A stretch of 38,343 nt of DNA from a virus. Of the stretch, positions 10,162 through 18,580 are shown in pieces. The notes below the pieces were generated by a model, which saw only the letters and a program-made list of their open reading frames with translations, was not told the origin of the DNA and ran no database searches. The translations under genes and the position numbers were made by a program. Each line of letters opens with the position of its first letter. Position 1 is the stretch's first letter. Location: positions 1 to 38,343 of the IMG/VR virus record IMGVR_UViG_3300032334_000371; one strand, written 5' to 3'.

Positions 10162-11526
10162 ATGTCACTGCGATACAGAGGGGGAATCATATCGGCCTCC
10201 CCACCAACAATTTCAACTAGTTCTGCTTCTGGATTTTGGAATATTATTCAGAAGATGCAAGCGCAAGACGCTGGGACTTGGCCTATTGCGACTCGTATTC
10301 CAAGTTGGATTGGGGTGTTAGCTAATGGTGTTGGCCGTTCAGTTGCTGTAGATTCCGTGGGCAATGTTTATGTTTGCGGGTGGTCAAACGCAAGTGGCAC
10401 CTATGAAGGAAGCAATAATGCTCAAATAGTCAAATACAACACTAATGGAGTTATCCTGTGGCAAAGACGCTTGGGTTTCGCAGATCCTGACGATAGAGCA
10501 TATGGCATTGCAGTAGATTCCTCTGGCAATGTTTATGTTTGCGGATATTTTGGCAATAATGGAGGTGATAGCGACGATTTTCTAACAGCCAAATACGACA
10601 CCAATGGCAATATCCAGTGGCGAAGGTCATTGAACGTCATAGGGTTTAGTTCTGGCTATTCAGTTGCAGTAGATTCTTCTAGTAATGTTTATGTTTGCGG
10701 AGTTACAAATTCTTTTGGTAATCGTATTCAAATAGTCAAATACAACACCAGTGGCAATATCCAGTGGCAAAGAATTTTAACATCAGGAAATTATGGCCAA
10801 GGCGTTGCAGTAGATTCCTCTGGTAATGTTTATGTTTGTGGATATTCATCCTATGATATTCAAATAGCCAAATACGACACCAATGGCACTATTCTGTGGC
10901 AAAGGAGTTTGGGCGAGTCTTCAACTTATGGCCAAGGCGTTGCAGTAGATTCCTCTGGTAATGTTTATGTTTGTGGATATTCAACCTACAGTGGCCGTTT
11001 TGATGTTCAAATAGCCAAATACAACACCAATGGCACTATTCTGTGGCAAAGGCGTTTGGGCGACTCAGAGATTCAGGAAGGCTACGGCGTTGCTGTAGAT
11101 TTAGTGGGCAATGTTTATGTTTGCGGTATTTATTCAAACTCTCCATACTCCACTAAGAATTTTCTAATTGCCAAATACGACACTAATGGTATTATCCAAT
11201 GGCAAAGGCGCTTGGATGGCTCAGGGATTAATGAAGTTTATGGCATTGCAGTAGATTTAATCGGTTTTTTTTATGTTTGCGGAACTTCAACCGTAAGCGG
11301 AAACACTAATTTTCTTTTTGCAAAACTGCCCGGAGATGGCTCTTTAACTGGAACGTACACTGTCGGAGAATACTCTTTTACTTACGGCGCATCTTCATTT
11401 ACTGACCAAGAATCGTCTTTAGTAGTTAATGAAGTTTATGGCAATACCCATTCAACTTATACCAGCGTAACATCTTCATCTACTAACGCCGAATCGTCTT
11501 TAATCTCCTCAACGACTACCATATGA
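10162..11526 (+). CDS. Seven-bladed SBBP-type beta-propeller, fibre-head or receptor-binding protein
   Basis: 454 residues. After an N-terminal segment (GGIISASPPTIST, SGFWNIIQKMQ, AGTWPI) come seven repeats of about 40-55 residues with the pattern (V/I)AVDSSGNVYVCGY ... IAKYDTNG.I.WQRRLG. This is the SBBP (seven-bladed beta-propeller) repeat known from bacterial surface proteins. Seven units predict one closed propeller. A Ser/Thr-rich tail follows (about 390-454) and may form a separate domain. Adjacent repeats are nearly identical in DNA, including a perfect 58-base repeat, showing recent blade duplication. The gene is visibly richer in G+C than the AT-rich virion genes around it. Its site among fibre genes and its paralogue at 11788 suggest a receptor-binding role; no catalytic motif is visible. 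Confidence 0.8.
   Translation: MSLRYRGGIISASPPTISTSSASGFWNIIQKMQAQDAGTWPIATRIPSWIGVLANGVGRSVAVDSVGNVYVCGWSNASGTYEGSNNAQIVKYNTNGVILWQRRLGFADPDDRAYGIAVDSSGNVYVCGYFGNNGGDSDDFLTAKYDTNGNIQWRRSLNVIGFSSGYSVAVDSSSNVYVCGVTNSFGNRIQIVKYNTSGNIQWQRILTSGNYGQGVAVDSSGNVYVCGYSSYDIQIAKYDTNGTILWQRSLGESSTYGQGVAVDSSGNVYVCGYSTYSGRFDVQIAKYNTNGTILWQRRLGDSEIQEGYGVAVDLVGNVYVCGIYSNSPYSTKNFLIAKYDTNGIIQWQRRLDGSGINEVYGIAVDLIGFFYVCGTSTVSGNTNFLFAKLPGDGSLTGTYTVGEYSFTYGASSFTDQESSLVVNEVYGNTHSTYTSVTSSSTNAESSLISSTTTI
10791..10983 (+). repeat. Perfect 58-base direct repeat within the propeller gene
   Basis: Bases 10791-10848 and 10926-10983 are identical. The offset is 135 bases, exactly 45 codons, one blade. The flanking second half of the blade is also close to identical. 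The repeat is in frame and points to a recent blade duplication or to gene conversion. Confidence 0.9.
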
Positions 11527-11795
11527 GTTCATACATCAAACTATCGACTAATGAGTTTCCCCGACACATTGGGGACATTGAGATTGATCCTGCTGGGGCA
11601 GAAGACTACGCCCATGTAGAGTGGGTTGATATGCCAACGTTTGACCCGAAGACCCAGCGTTGTGTAGCAGGAGCGCCGCAGCAGACTGAAGGCACTTGGT
11701 ATTGGACATGGGTAGTGCGTGACGCCACGCCAGAAGAGATTGAACAAGCAAACAAACCGTTCGTAGACCCGTTTGGTCGGATAAACAATGTCTAA
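11523..11795 (+). CDS. Small protein resembling tail-fibre assembly chaperones
   Basis: A 90-residue protein, overlapping the propeller stop by ATGA and the next propeller start by 8 bases. It has an acidic N-terminal half, a VEWVDMPTFDPKTQRCV block, then TWYWTWVVRDATPEEIEQAN. This tryptophan-rich strand followed by (T/S)PEE(I/E) is reminiscent of small tail-fibre assembly proteins encoded next to fibre tips in many phages. That assignment is from pattern and position, not a firm homology. The gene is strikingly more G+C rich than most of the window, shared with the propeller before it but less with the one after. Such a pair (tip plus chaperone) would be expected to move together. Confidence 0.7.
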   Translation: MSSYIKLSTNEFPRHIGDIEIDPAGAEDYAHVEWVDMPTFDPKTQRCVAGAPQQTEGTWYWTWVVRDATPEEIEQANKPFVDPFGRINNV

Positions 11796-13182
11796 ACGTT
11801 ATCCGGGTGGATTAATTTCCAAGACTCCAGTAGTTCCTACAAGATCATCTGCTCCAGGTGTCTGGACGCTCGATCAAGCGATAGCTTATTCTAGGGCGGG
11901 AACTTGGCCTATAGGAGTAACCGGTTATTATTTGATTCAATATTTGGGCGCGACTGGTACGGCAACTTGTTATGATGTTGCAATAGATTCTTCTGGTTAT
12001 ATTTATGTTGCTATGGATGGCGGCGATGAGGATGGTGGCGGCGCCGCTATTGTAAAATATGATCCTGCTGGAAATATTCAATGGCAAAAAATTTTAGGAT
12101 CAACTAATGAAGATTTTAGGAGTGTAGCAGTAGATTCTTCTGGAAATGTTTATGTTACGGGAAGGCAATTTTTTAGTACATCCTATGCATATTTAATTGC
12201 CAAATATGACTCATCTGGAAATCTTCTATGGCAAAGAAGATTAAGCGCCGGTACCCCCCAGTATGGTTTTGGAATAGCAGTAGATCCTTCTGAGAATGCA
12301 TATGTTACCGGGTATTCTGACACACTTGACTCTATTGTAACAGCCAAATATAGTACATCTGGAATTCTTCAATGGCAAAGAAGATTAAGTACAACCAACT
12401 CGGACGAGTTAGGAGATAGTATTGCGGTAGATTCTTCTGGGAATGTTTACATTATTGGATATACAACTAATACTGTTGGAGTGGATCATTTAGACATCAT
12501 AATTGCAAAATATGATACATCAGGAGAAATCCTATGGCAAAGAACTCTTAGTAGTGCATCAAATTTAAATGACGATGGCACAGGTATTGCAGTAGATCCT
12601 TCCGGTAATATCTATATTTGTAGCAATAGCCCTACTGGCTTTGCTTCTGGTGGTGCTGCTGCTGCTGCTAATAGTGCTACTGATATCTTAATTGCAAAAT
12701 ATGATACATCTGGAAATATTCTATGGCAAAGAGTTTTATCTAGAAGTGGTTACGATGCTTGTTTGGATATTGCACTGGATTCTTCTAACAATCTTTATGT
12801 TTGTGGATCTACTGATATACAAGCCAACACATCTTTAATTGTAAAATATGACACATCTGGAAATCTTCTATTTCAAAGGTTATTGACTGGAGCATCAAAT
12901 GCTTATGGAATAACTATAGATCAGTCAAATTTTTTTAATGACATGTGTGTTGTTGGAGCTAATGGGTTTATTACTAAACTTCCAAGTGATGGAAGTAAAA
13001 CTGGAACTTATGATAGTTTTACTTATAGTGTAACGTCAGCTTTTGCTAATTCTGCAGGATCATTTGTTAATGCAGCTTCAATTTTAGATGCTAGTGTATC
13101 GGGACTTACTAATTCCGCAACAACACTTATCAGTAACAACGGAACAATGACTATTACATCAAAAATTGTTATATTAACATGA
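11788..13182 (+). CDS. Second seven-bladed SBBP-type beta-propeller protein, paralogue of the gene at 10162
   Basis: 464 residues with the same plan as its upstream neighbour: N-terminus with GGLISKTPVVPTRSS, APGVWTLDQAIAY and AGTWPI, then seven blades of the form (V/I)AVDSSGNVYVTG ... IAKYDTSGN(I/L)LWQR(R/T)L, then a Ser/Thr/Asn-rich tail. Blades differ more from each other than in the upstream copy, and the base composition is AT-rich like the rest of the phage, so this copy looks older or better adapted. Blade 5 carries an inserted loop with an alanine run (SGGAAAAANS). Glycine/serine/aspartate-rich loops between strands would form the outer binding face. A receptor- or glycan-binding role is inferred from context. 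Confidence 0.8.
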   Translation: MSKRYPGGLISKTPVVPTRSSAPGVWTLDQAIAYSRAGTWPIGVTGYYLIQYLGATGTATCYDVAIDSSGYIYVAMDGGDEDGGGAAIVKYDPAGNIQWQKILGSTNEDFRSVAVDSSGNVYVTGRQFFSTSYAYLIAKYDSSGNLLWQRRLSAGTPQYGFGIAVDPSENAYVTGYSDTLDSIVTAKYSTSGILQWQRRLSTTNSDELGDSIAVDSSGNVYIIGYTTNTVGVDHLDIIIAKYDTSGEILWQRTLSSASNLNDDGTGIAVDPSGNIYICSNSPTGFASGGAAAAANSATDILIAKYDTSGNILWQRVLSRSGYDACLDIALDSSNNLYVCGSTDIQANTSLIVKYDTSGNLLFQRLLTGASNAYGITIDQSNFFNDMCVVGANGFITKLPSDGSKTGTYDSFTYSVTSAFANSAGSFVNAASILDASVSGLTNSATTLISNNGTMTITSKIVILT

Positions 13183-13190
13183 ATTTAAGA

Positions 13191-13213
13191 AAAAAATTCA
13201 AAAAGAATTTTTT
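13191..13213 (+). terminator. AT-only hairpin, possible weak terminator
   Basis: AAAAAATTC (13191-13199) pairs with GAATTTTTT (13205-13213) around an AAAAA loop, just after the propeller stop and ending 4 bases before a late promoter box. A 9-base-pair stem with one G-C pair and a run of U in its 3' arm could act as a weak terminator. It is too AT-rich to be sure. Confidence 0.35.
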
Positions 13214-13217
13214 CCAA

Positions 13218-13225
13218 TATAAATA
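13218..13225 (+). promoter_or_regulatory. T4-type late promoter upstream of the 837-residue fibre gene
   Basis: Exact TATAAATA in the 98-base gap between the second propeller gene and the long fibre gene, 55 bases upstream of the ATG. It would give the long fibre its own transcript, independent of the propeller cassette. Confidence 0.78.
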
Positions 13226-13280
13226 AAAATATAGAATGCTTTAGAACTCAAAACCCATTACTATAACCAACAAATAAAAT

Positions 13281-15794
13281 ATGCCCATTACGAACATTTA
13301 TTCATCTAATACGTTTAGTCAATTTAGACAAGCGTTTAATGAAGCCGCAGATATTATCAATTCAGTTGTCCCATCATTTGTTGGTGGCAGTGCGATTGTT
13401 ACAGCAAACAATGTTATAGCAAACAATGTTACAGCAAACAATCTTACAGCAGGAAGAATTGCTATTGTTGGTACTTCTGGAATCATCCAAGATGATGCTG
13501 GATTAACATATAATCCTACAACTGATGTGCTAACTCTTTCGGGCACAACAGAAACGACAAATTCTGCAACTGGTACGTTAGTCGTTTCTGGTGGTGTTGG
13601 GATTGCTAAAAATCTTTATGTTTCTGGAAACGCATTCGTCACAGGAAACTTGACTGTATTAGGATCTAATACTGAAATTAGTACAACTCAAATTAATGTC
13701 GTTGATTCATTACTACAACTAGCTAATAACAACACAACAGATTTAGTTGACATTGGTGTTTTTGGTCAGTATAATTCTGGAGGAGCAAATCTACATTCAG
13801 GATTATTTAGAGATGCTTCTGATGGTGTTTGGAAACTATTTAGCTCGTATAATCAAGAACCAACAACAACGATTAATCCCGGAGCAAACAACTTTACATA
13901 TGCGAATTTATCTATTGGTTCTTTAACCACAAGTATTCCAACTGCCGTTACATCTGGTGGTACTGGTACAAACACGTTTGCTGCGAATAATGTACTACTT
14001 GGAAATGGCACTTCGGCTCTTCAAGTAGTCGCTCCTGGAGATAGTGGTAATGTATTAACATCTAATGGAACAACATGGTCTTCCACCAAACCCCCAGGCA
14101 ATGGTGGCACTACAGCTTCTGGTAGTGTAACACTAACTTCTGCATCAGTTGGCGCACAATCGATTACTACTACTAATTATGGACAGTCAGTCACACTTCC
14201 AAATGCTACTACTGTAACGAAGGGAGCAGTGATATTTAATATTCGTAATACTGGTTCATATCCACTAAAAATAAAAGATAATTCGGATAATGTCTACGGA
14301 TTTTTATATCCGCAAGAAGAGGCTATAGTTGGACTAGCTGACAATAGCACAGCTGCTGGTGTCTGGACGATTTCAAATCTAGAACCAATCGCTCCCGTAG
14401 TGTCTAGAACTTTTCCTTCGAATTTAACTATTGCTGGTTCTACAGTATCTCAAGCTGTTATTTTAGATTCTACTCGAACACTTTATGTTATTGGTGGCAC
14501 TACTTCTGGCAATGTGTATTCGACTGTATATGATGCTTCTACTGCCACATTTGGATCCGTCGCAACAGTTGTTGGATCTGGCGCAAATGTTCCAACAGCT
14601 GTTGCAATTTCTTCATCTTCAGTATTAGTTGTTTATAACGTTTCTACTACTCTCACCTCAGTGATTCTTTCCGTCGCAGGAACTACGATAACCGTAAGTG
14701 GAACAACTTATACTGCTGCTTCCAGCACCATAACTAGTTATGGTTCCAGTCAAGCTGGATATTCTCCTTGGGTTGTATGTGGATCAACTTACATTTTACG
14801 TTATGTGAGCGGCACTCAAGTTACATTTCGCGGGTTTACAGTTAGCGGCACTGTTGTTACGATTGGTACAGCTGTTGCTCCTACCAATGCAACTGGTACG
14901 AATTTTACCACATACCCGATTAATACTGGTGGATCCAATAGTTTCTTATCATTTTATTACACTGGACCTCCATCAACAAATACAGCAAATATACAACTTT
15001 ATACTGTTTCTGGATCAACTATTACTGCAAGTGGATCTAATACAATAACATTCGATAGTCCATTCACATATAGGGTTATACCACATGGAGCTGGCGTAGG
15101 TCGTTTTTGGATTACTTTGGTACGATCCAATGCACTATCAGCATATCTGTATACTGTGTCGGGAACTACTGTGAGTTTGTCCGGACCAGTTACACCGCTT
15201 TCTGCTTTTTCATACTCTGCAACAGATCATGTTCCCGTTACAGACTTAGCTGCATGTGGTGATAAATTAGTTATAGCGAGTAACATTGGAAATATAGTTG
15301 GATATAATATTGTGACTGATGTCGCAGGATCTATATCAAATGGTACGCCAATCTTTCAATCGTCGCTTACTCTCACAAATCAGCCAGTAAGAGTTACTTC
15401 TAATAGCACTACTGCAACTTTTGCATTCACCACATCGACAGCAATTTATGCAAGTACAATAGATGCTTCCGGAAGTTCTCCTGTTCAGATTAATTTTGGA
15501 TCTACAGGATATGTATCCACATCGTTTGCGGCGCCTGTGATTCGAATTTTTGATTCGCAAATTTCCAACACTTCTCAACAATTTTCTTCTAATTCTTTGT
15601 ATTATACAGTTCCTTCAATTGCAATAATCCGTTCGATTGCGTTCACAAACGGGGGATATCATTTCCCGATGTTTTCTTATACTGCAATTACAGCAGGCCA
15701 AACTACTAATAGAACAAGTTCGAATAATTTTTACTCTATAGCTACAACAACTACTCCCAACATGTTATCGATTATAGAATGTGCAACAGTTTAA
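13281..15794 (+). CDS. Long tail-fibre protein with duplicated anchor and a propeller-like head
   Basis: 837 residues. Residues 1-115 match the short anchor protein at 9277. Residues about 126-214 (NLTVLGSNTEISTTQINV, LANNNTTDLVDIG, GLFRDASDGVWKLF) form a domain also present in the 1160-residue fibre at 27475. Next are a TSGGTGTNTF/NVLLGNGTSALQ segment (about 220-272) and a GSVTLTSASVG/TLPNATTVTKG segment, both usual in phage fibres. From about residue 375 a series of beta repeats appears, each with a Y.VSGTT(I/V)..SG strand pair, suggesting a third, differently built propeller or beta-helical head. The tail (TPNMLSIIECATV) ends the protein. It probably forms a trimeric fibre attached by its N-terminus. 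It has its own late promoter. Confidence 0.8.
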   Translation: MPITNIYSSNTFSQFRQAFNEAADIINSVVPSFVGGSAIVTANNVIANNVTANNLTAGRIAIVGTSGIIQDDAGLTYNPTTDVLTLSGTTETTNSATGTLVVSGGVGIAKNLYVSGNAFVTGNLTVLGSNTEISTTQINVVDSLLQLANNNTTDLVDIGVFGQYNSGGANLHSGLFRDASDGVWKLFSSYNQEPTTTINPGANNFTYANLSIGSLTTSIPTAVTSGGTGTNTFAANNVLLGNGTSALQVVAPGDSGNVLTSNGTTWSSTKPPGNGGTTASGSVTLTSASVGAQSITTTNYGQSVTLPNATTVTKGAVIFNIRNTGSYPLKIKDNSDNVYGFLYPQEEAIVGLADNSTAAGVWTISNLEPIAPVVSRTFPSNLTIAGSTVSQAVILDSTRTLYVIGGTTSGNVYSTVYDASTATFGSVATVVGSGANVPTAVAISSSSVLVVYNVSTTLTSVILSVAGTTITVSGTTYTAASSTITSYGSSQAGYSPWVVCGSTYILRYVSGTQVTFRGFTVSGTVVTIGTAVAPTNATGTNFTTYPINTGGSNSFLSFYYTGPPSTNTANIQLYTVSGSTITASGSNTITFDSPFTYRVIPHGAGVGRFWITLVRSNALSAYLYTVSGTTVSLSGPVTPLSAFSYSATDHVPVTDLAACGDKLVIASNIGNIVGYNIVTDVAGSISNGTPIFQSSLTLTNQPVRVTSNSTTATFAFTTSTAIYASTIDASGSSPVQINFGSTGYVSTSFAAPVIRIFDSQISNTSQQFSSNSLYYTVPSIAIIRSIAFTNGGYHFPMFSYTAITAGQTTNRTSSNNFYSIATTTTPNMLSIIECATV

Positions 15795-15831
15795 GGAATT
15801 AGTAATTAGCTAATGATAAAATATTTCCCAT

Positions 15832-15839
15832 TATAAATA
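15832..15839 (+). promoter_or_regulatory. T4-type late promoter of the gp13-gp17 unit
   Basis: Exact TATAAATA 26 bases upstream of the gp13 ATG, which also has a strong ribosome binding site (AAGGGGAAAAG). A perfect 10-base palindrome ATTAGCTAAT lies at 15805-15814, between the fibre stop and the promoter; its meaning is unknown. Confidence 0.8.
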
Positions 15840-15865
15840 GAACATGAAATTTATAAGGGGAAAAG

Positions 15866-16615
15866 ATGAGTACCAGCAAACCAGCATCAAGAGAAGAATT
15901 CAAGCAATTCTGTCTTAGAAGATTAGGTGCACCTCTATTAGAAATTAACGTTGCTGATGAGCAAATTGAAGATTGTATCGAAATCTCATTCTCATACTAC
16001 TACGATTATCATTTCGATGCAACTGAAAAAGTTTATCTAGCACATCAAGTCACAGACGAAGATAAAGTCAATAAGTATATTTCAATTCCAGATGAAGTTA
16101 TTGGAATTAGAAATGTGCTTGACATTGGTGATAGCTATTCAACAAATAATCTTTTTAATCTAAGATATCAGATTTCTTTGAATGACTTATATTCATTCAA
16201 TACTGGACCGTTTGCTCCTTATTACATGGCTTTTCAAAACGTTGCACTTGCTGAAGAACTATTCGTTGGCAAACAATCTCTTAGATTCAATCGTCATATT
16301 AATAGACTTCATATTGATATGTCTTGGGACACTAAAGTCAAGACTGGTGAATATATCATCATTGAAGGCTACAAGAAAATCGATCCAGACACATATACTG
16401 ATGTATACAATGATCGTTGGTTGCAAAGATATTGTACTGCACAAATCAAAAAGCAATGGGGAGAAAATCTTAAAAAGTTTGAAGGCATTTCAATGCCCGG
16501 AGGAATCACATTCAACGGACAAAAGATTTGGGACGAAGCATTAGATGAACTAAATCAATTAGAAACAGAGATGATTTCTAATTACTCGTTACCAGTTATA
16601 GACATGGTTGGATAA
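15866..16615 (+). CDS. gp13: Neck protein gp13
   Basis: A 249-residue counterpart of T4 gp13, one of two neck proteins that close the filled head and join it to the tail. Supporting segments are FCLRRLGAPLLEINVADEQ with IEDCIEISFSYYYDYHFD near the N-terminus and the C-terminal MPGGITFNGQKIWDEA, a signature I know from gp13 proteins. It is shorter than T4 gp13 (309 residues), as in cyanophages. It is directly followed by gp14 with a TAATG stop-start overlap, the same order as in T4, and begins the neck-terminase transcription unit. Confidence 0.92.
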   Translation: MSTSKPASREEFKQFCLRRLGAPLLEINVADEQIEDCIEISFSYYYDYHFDATEKVYLAHQVTDEDKVNKYISIPDEVIGIRNVLDIGDSYSTNNLFNLRYQISLNDLYSFNTGPFAPYYMAFQNVALAEELFVGKQSLRFNRHINRLHIDMSWDTKVKTGEYIIIEGYKKIDPDTYTDVYNDRWLQRYCTAQIKKQWGENLKKFEGISMPGGITFNGQKIWDEALDELNQLETEMISNYSLPVIDMVG

Positions 16616-17427
16616 TGGCTCGTAATAGATATTTTAATCAATACTCTCCGATTAGATCGGAGCAGTCACTAATCACATCATTAGTTGTAGAATCGATTAA
16701 AATTTATGGCGTCGATGCATATTATCTACCAAGAACACATGTAAACTTAGATAAACTTTACAATGAAGATGGCTCTGTCATTTATGATGATGCACTTGAA
16801 ATGGAAATGTATGTTAAAAGTTATGATGGCTTCATGGGTCAAGAAGATTTCATTTCTAAGTTTGGACTACAAATTGACGAATCAATCACTTTTGTAGTTG
16901 CACAAAAAAGATTCATTGAATCATTGAAACCATTAATGATGAATGAATATGGATACAATGTTATTTTAGAAGATGGTGGATATTTTCTTGCAGAACAGGG
17001 ATATGATTATTCTGGAATTCTAAGACCTCGAGAAGGTGATTTGATTTGGATTCCAATGCTTGGATACATGTACGAAATCAAGTTCACAGAAAACATCGAA
17101 AACTTCTTCCAATTGGGCGATCTTTACACATTTGAAATGAGATGTGATAGATTTGAATACTCTAGTGAAAGAATTGATACTGATGTTCCAACAATTGATG
17201 CAATTGAAGATCAGTACAGTCTATCTACATCAAACTTAGAAAAATCATTGCTTGAAGATGGAGAATTTTTATTATTAGAAGATGAAACTTATATTGTCGA
17301 TGAATCTAACGTTGTTCTAGCATCTGAAGTTTCTGCAGATAATGTATACATTGGACAGAAAATTATTTCAGATGACGTATTAGATTTTTCAGAGAAAAAC
17401 ACTTTTGCAGATTCAAGGACTTTCTAA
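16615..17427 (+). CDS. gp14: Neck protein gp14
   Basis: 270 residues, counterpart of T4 gp14 (256). The N-terminal RSEQSLITSLVVESIKIYG and DAYYLPRTHVNLDKLYNEDG match the family pattern. It partners gp13 in the neck. Two copies of an acidic motif are inserted: ILEDGGYFLAEQG near residues 122-134 and LLEDGEFLLLEDETY near 217-231. Repeats of this LEDG(x)FLLLE kind recur in many phage proteins and are of unknown function. The start overlaps the gp13 stop by one base, and gp15 begins 2 bases after the stop, so the three are translationally coupled. Confidence 0.92.
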   Translation: MARNRYFNQYSPIRSEQSLITSLVVESIKIYGVDAYYLPRTHVNLDKLYNEDGSVIYDDALEMEMYVKSYDGFMGQEDFISKFGLQIDESITFVVAQKRFIESLKPLMMNEYGYNVILEDGGYFLAEQGYDYSGILRPREGDLIWIPMLGYMYEIKFTENIENFFQLGDLYTFEMRCDRFEYSSERIDTDVPTIDAIEDQYSLSTSNLEKSLLEDGEFLLLEDETYIVDESNVVLASEVSADNVYIGQKIISDDVLDFSEKNTFADSRTF

Positions 17428-17429
17428 TT

Positions 17430-18161
17430 ATGATGTTTGGTCACGATTTTTATCACGGCACATTAAGACGATATATTTTAATGTTTGGTAATCTATTCAA
17501 CGAAATTCAAGTTGATCGTAGAGATGCTAATGGCGAAAAAATACAATCACTTAATGTTCCAATTGAGTATGGTCCTAAACAAAAATTCATTACAAGAGTT
17601 TTAACAGATCCGACTTTGAATAGAGAAATTTCAATCACAATTCCAAGACTTGGATTTGAGTTCACAAATTTATCTTATGCTGGACAAAGAAAATTAAATA
17701 GCGCACATAGAATTGTGAAAGGCGTTAATACTGGCGGTACGGATTTCGATTATACATACACCCCAGTTCCATACGATTTAGATTTTACATTAAACATTTT
17801 TGTGAAAAATACAGAAGATGGTCATCAAATTGTAGAACAGATTATTCCTTTCTTTACTCCAGACTTTACTGTAACGATGAAAGTTCTTCCAGAACTTGGC
17901 ATAACAATGGACGTTCCAATTGAATTGACAAGTATTAACTCGGAAGACTCTTATGAAGGCGATTTTGATTCTCGTAGAGTTCAAACGTGGGATTTGAATT
18001 TCACAGTTAAGGGTTATCTATTCGGACCACTCAATAAATTCAAGTACATTACGAATGCTGAAGTTAATACGGGATTTTTTATTGAAAGCGCAATCGTCAA
18101 CACTCAAACATTTAGTGGAGACGAATCTTTTACTATTACTGAAACAACGAATGGCATATGA
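17430..18161 (+). CDS. gp15: Tail completion/sheath stabiliser protein gp15
   Basis: 243 residues, counterpart of T4 gp15 (272), the hexameric terminator of the tail that binds the last sheath ring and accepts the neck. Recognised from FYHGTLRRYILMFGNLFNEI followed by VPIEYGPKQKFITRV and ITIPRLGFEFTNLSY, which are typical for the family. Two ATG codons stand in tandem at the start (MM); either could be used. The stop overlaps the gp16 start by ATGA. Confidence 0.93.
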   Translation: MMFGHDFYHGTLRRYILMFGNLFNEIQVDRRDANGEKIQSLNVPIEYGPKQKFITRVLTDPTLNREISITIPRLGFEFTNLSYAGQRKLNSAHRIVKGVNTGGTDFDYTYTPVPYDLDFTLNIFVKNTEDGHQIVEQIIPFFTPDFTVTMKVLPELGITMDVPIELTSINSEDSYEGDFDSRRVQTWDLNFTVKGYLFGPLNKFKYITNAEVNTGFFIESAIVNTQTFSGDESFTITETTNGI

Positions 18162-18580
18162 AAAAAACTATAGATGAAAAATTAAATAGCATTTTTCAGA
18201 TTCCTTCGACCGCAATTGCACAAGATGCAATCATTGATGTAATTCCCTCAAGAAATGAAGATCATCAAACAGTAGATTCTGATTATGAGTACGCAAGAGA
18301 TAATCTTCGTGGTCTAATTGAAAATGGCAAAGTCGCAATGGAAAACATTATCTTTCTTGCAAAAGAAGGCGAATCACCCAGAGCATATGAAGTCATTGGT
18401 CAATTGATTAAAACTCTTTCAGATACAAATAAAGATTTGATTGAATTAAGCAAAAAGGTAAGAGAAGCTAAAGGCAAAGATTTGCCATTGCAGCAACAAC
18501 CTCAAAACGTAACAAATAATTCTCTATTTATTGGTAGCACTGCGGAACTACAAAAACTTATTAATTCTAAAAATGAATGA
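18158..18580 (+). CDS. gp16: Small terminase subunit gp16
   Basis: 140 residues, counterpart of T4 gp16 (164), which recognises DNA and regulates the packaging motor gp17. The central region DYEYARDNLRGLIENG and PRAYEVIGQLIKTLSDTNK matches the conserved coiled core of the family. The C-terminus is glutamine-rich, ending in a short helix. It overlaps gp15 by 4 bases and the chosen gp17 start by 8 bases. Confidence 0.93.
   Translation: MKKTIDEKLNSIFQIPSTAIAQDAIIDVIPSRNEDHQTVDSDYEYARDNLRGLIENGKVAMENIIFLAKEGESPRAYEVIGQLIKTLSDTNKDLIELSKKVREAKGKDLPLQQQPQNVTNNSLFIGSTAELQKLINSKNE

Noticed and set aside
10162-15794. Diversity-generating retroelement in the fibre region
   Set aside because: No reverse transcriptase gene is present in the window and no template/variable repeat pair with adenine-specific differences was seen; the repeats found are blade and anchor duplications.
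18531-18572. Upstream extension of gp17 from a TTG codon
   Set aside because: It would overlap gp16 by 50 bases and lacks a ribosome binding site; the ATG at 18573 fits the usual short overlap.
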